Below, piece by piece: positions 23,845 through 25,659 of a DNA stretch of 25,659 nt. A model generated the notes under the pieces. The model was not told the origin of the DNA, searched no databases, and was given only the letters and a program-made list of their open reading frames with translations. The DNA is taken from positions 1 to 25,659 of the forward strand of contig JAADHP010000029.1 of NCBI GenBank assembly GCA_013151785.1, in the 5' to 3' direction. The stretch's first letter is position 1. Each line of letters opens with the position of its first letter. Source of the DNA: Nitrospirota bacterium (GTDB lineage: Bacteria > Nitrospirota > Thermodesulfovibrionia > Thermodesulfovibrionales > JdFR-85). The position numbers and the translations under genes were made by a program.

Positions 23845-24861
23845 ATGATCAAGGTCTACTACGATAAAGACGCAAACCTGGATGTGCTTAAAGGAAAGAA
23901 GATTTGCATCATGGGATACGGCAGTCAGGGCCATGCCCATGCAAATAACCTCAGAGACAGTGGAATGGATGTAATGATCGGGGTAAGAAAGGGTGGTAGC
24001 TGGCAGAAGGCAGAGGCTGCTGGCTTTACTGTAAAGACCCCTTCTGATGCAGCAGCCGAGGCCGATGTAATTATGATGCTTTTGCCTGATGAACTTCAGG
24101 CCGATGTTTACAAGAGGGAAATAGAGCCAAACATAAAGTCAGGTGCCTATCTTGCCTTTGCCCATGGCTTTAACATACATTTCAACCAGATAGTTCCTGC
24201 AAAGGATATAAATGTTTTTATGGTTGCACCCAAGGGCCCGGGGCACCTCGTAAGAAGTGAGTACACCAAAGGAAGCGGTGTCCCCTGTCTGCTTGCCATT
24301 CATCAGGACCCATCAGGCGATACAAAAGAGATTGGTCTTGCCTATGCCTCAGCCATAGGTGGTGGAAGGGCTGGAATCATTGAGACCACCTTCAGGGAAG
24401 AAACCGAGACAGACCTTTTTGGTGAACAGGTGGTGCTTTGCGGTGGTCTTACAGCTCTAATACAGGCTGCCTATGAGACCCTTGTTGAGGCAGGCTATGC
24501 ACCAGAGATGGCATATTTTGAGTGTTTACACGAGGTAAAGCTGATTACCGACCTTATTTACGAAGGTGGTATTGCCAACATGCGTTACTCCATCAGTAAC
24601 ACAGCCCAGTATGGCGACCTAACAAGGGGACCAAGGGTGATAAACGACTCAGTAAAGGCAGAGATGAAGAAGATCCTGAAAGAGATACAGTCAGGCGAGT
24701 TTGCCCGTGAGTGGATGCTTGAGTGTAAGGCAGGAAAACCAGTGTTTAACGCTTTGACAAAAAAGGGAGAGACCCACCCTATTGAAGAGGTTGGCAAAAG
24801 GCTGAGGGCAATGATGCCCTGGCTTAAGAAGGAAAAGCTTGTTGACAAATCAAAGGCATAA
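23845..24861 (+). CDS. ilvC: Ketol-acid reductoisomerase, class I
   Basis: This enzyme isomerises and reduces acetolactate in valine, leucine and isoleucine synthesis. The 338-aa length is that of class I. It has the nucleotide motif GYGSQGHAHANNL (24-36), the second-strand loop VRKGGSW (47-53), AHGFNIHF, APKGPGHLVR, the metal-site segment TDLFGEQ, and the YFECLHEVKLI segment. The loop after the second strand is one residue shorter than the common RKGSASW form, which may bear on NADPH versus NADH preference. AAAGGAGG precedes the ATG. It stands alone, near the amino-acid importer. Confidence 0.96.
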   Translation: MIKVYYDKDANLDVLKGKKICIMGYGSQGHAHANNLRDSGMDVMIGVRKGGSWQKAEAAGFTVKTPSDAAAEADVIMMLLPDELQADVYKREIEPNIKSGAYLAFAHGFNIHFNQIVPAKDINVFMVAPKGPGHLVRSEYTKGSGVPCLLAIHQDPSGDTKEIGLAYASAIGGGRAGIIETTFREETETDLFGEQVVLCGGLTALIQAAYETLVEAGYAPEMAYFECLHEVKLITDLIYEGGIANMRYSISNTAQYGDLTRGPRVINDSVKAEMKKILKEIQSGEFAREWMLECKAGKPVFNALTKKGETHPIEEVGKRLRAMMPWLKKEKLVDKSKA

Positions 24862-25659
24862 GTTTAAAGCTATTTGTATTAAAACAATAAGAGGAACTTC
24901 ACTTTTTTGTGGGTTCCTCTTTTTGTTTGTCTTTATGGCTGAAGCGGCTAAATGGAGTGAAATAAAGACCGGTGCGCTTCAGATCAGATTTAACAGTGAG
25001 CTTAAAGATGCTGCAGAGGAGGTTGTCAGACTATTTCCAAAAGAAAAGGGTTTTGTTGAACAAAAACTAAAAAGAGAGATTAAAGGACCCGTTCGTATCG
25101 TGCTTTATAAAAGGCACAATGAGTTTACAAAGCTAACCCGAACAGAGCTGGTAATGGCCTTTGCAGTGCCTTCAAGGTCGTTGATTGTGATTGATTTTTC
25201 GCGGATGAAGGATCCCTTTACCCTTGAAGACACCCTCAGGCATGAGCTTGCCCATCTTGCACTTAAAAGCCCGAATACCATACCCCGATGGTTTGACGAA
25301 GGTGTTGCCCAGTGGGTTGCGGGAGGTTTCAACGAGTTTTATCCCTTAAAAGGAGAAAAGACCCTGAAAGCAGCCCTCACATCTGACAGGCTGATTCCCT
25401 TCTGGAGACTTGAGAGGGCCTTTCCATCTGATCGGCAAAACCTCACACTTGCTTACGAGCAGAGTAAGAGTATCGTTGAGTTTATGATAAAGAGATACGG
25501 ACAGGACAGATTATACAAACTTCTTAATGAACTTCAGGCAGGCAGTGATTTTGATGAGGCCTTCAGGTCTGTTTACAATGTTGAGTTCAGAGAACTTGTA
25601 AAACGGTGGAAGGATGAGGTGAAGAGGCAATACACCTGGTTACATTTTGTTTCAAACAA
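24842..25659 (+). CDS. Secreted peptidase-MA-like metalloprotease (partial)
   Basis: The frame is open to the window end. From the ATG at 24935 it reads MAEAAKWSEI, but the same frame is open upstream and encodes a basic stretch then SLFCGFLFLFVFMAEA, a good signal peptide. Two tandem TTG codons (24839, 24842) with AAGGA 5-8 bases before them could be the true start, overlapping the ilvC end. Numbering from the ATG, the zinc motif is HELAH (103-107) and E122 lies in RWFDEGVAQW, the HExxH plus distal Glu arrangement of peptidase MA-like domains. It is probably exported. The start is uncertain because a terminator-like hairpin overlaps the signal-peptide segment. Confidence 0.7.
   Translation, partial: MTNQRHKFKAICIKTIRGTSLFCGFLFLFVFMAEAAKWSEIKTGALQIRFNSELKDAAEEVVRLFPKEKGFVEQKLKREIKGPVRIVLYKRHNEFTKLTRTELVMAFAVPSRSLIVIDFSRMKDPFTLEDTLRHELAHLALKSPNTIPRWFDEGVAQWVAGGFNEFYPLKGEKTLKAALTSDRLIPFWRLERAFPSDRQNLTLAYEQSKSIVEFMIKRYGQDRLYKLLNELQAGSDFDEAFRSVYNVEFRELVKRWKDEVKRQYTWLHFVSN
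24882..24928 (+). terminator. Terminator-like hairpin after ilvC
   Basis: AAGAGGAAC and GTTCCTCTT pair perfectly, extended outward with one mismatch, around a 15-base loop and followed by a T-rich tract. It looks like a Rho-independent terminator for ilvC, 27 bases after the stop. It overlaps the apparent signal-peptide coding segment of the next gene, so one of the two readings may be wrong, or it may be a read-through attenuator. Confidence 0.6.

Noticed and set aside
1..25659. CRISPR array, prophage, integron or defence system
   Set aside because: No regularly spaced repeats, integrase, phage structural gene or defence-type domain was seen; genes are core metabolism and transport.

Overview
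The window looks like chromosome of an anaerobic bacterium with dissimilatory sulfur metabolism. It carries sat, aprBA and qmoABC (sulfate activation, APS reduction and the quinone-linked electron donor complex). Base composition is moderately AT-rich by eye, and codon use shifts towards C- and G-ending codons in sat and aprA. The gene set and order resemble Nitrospirota (Thermodesulfovibrionia) or Desulfobacterota; I cannot choose between them from this sequence. No dsrAB is in view, so direction (sulfate reduction, disproportionation or sulfur oxidation) is inferred, not shown.

Layout. Positions 1-107 hold the start of a minus-strand gene that leaves the window. A perfect FNR-like palindrome at 173-188 precedes a small cysteine-rich protein (249-707). 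It converges on a Na+/Ca2+-exchanger-type membrane protein (697-1793, minus) broken by a frameshift in a G run, which is divergent from a YwiC-like membrane protein (1869-2555). The core lies on the plus strand at 2727-14674: adk, sat, aprB, aprA, terminator plus repeat, qmoA, qmoB, qmoC, a CBS-pair protein, and a membrane pyrophosphatase. These work as one module: Sat consumes ATP and releases PPi, AprAB releases AMP and sulfite, QmoABC feeds quinol electrons to AprAB, Adk returns AMP to ADP, and the membrane pyrophosphatase converts PPi hydrolysis into an ion gradient. The CBS protein is a candidate adenylate sensor for the module.

A 17-bp bidirectional terminator (14692-14739) ends this block. 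The minus strand then carries, in transcription order from the right, livK, livH, livM, livG, livF (a branched-chain/hydrophobic amino-acid ABC importer), a CBS-CBS-ACT protein, then sdhC and sdhD. The plus strand continues with sdhA, sdhB, ilvC (ketol-acid reductoisomerase), and a secreted peptidase-MA-like protein cut by the window end. The succinate dehydrogenase/fumarate reductase genes are therefore split: anchors at 14764-15431 and catalytic subunits at 21278-23721.

The most unusual non-coding content is a family of compact elements with terminal inverted repeats and internal hairpins. Two close copies (about 19512-19630 and 20971-21103) flank livK as direct repeats, with different bases but the same stem layout, and a more distant relative (21154-21246) lies just upstream of sdhA. 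Two further palindromic repeats sit at 7283-7338 (aprA-qmoA) and 23721-23763 (sdhB-ilvC). The only gene-free stretch over 300 bases is 20859-21277; it holds the livK promoter region and two of these elements. I saw no tRNA, rRNA, CRISPR array, prophage or intact insertion sequence.
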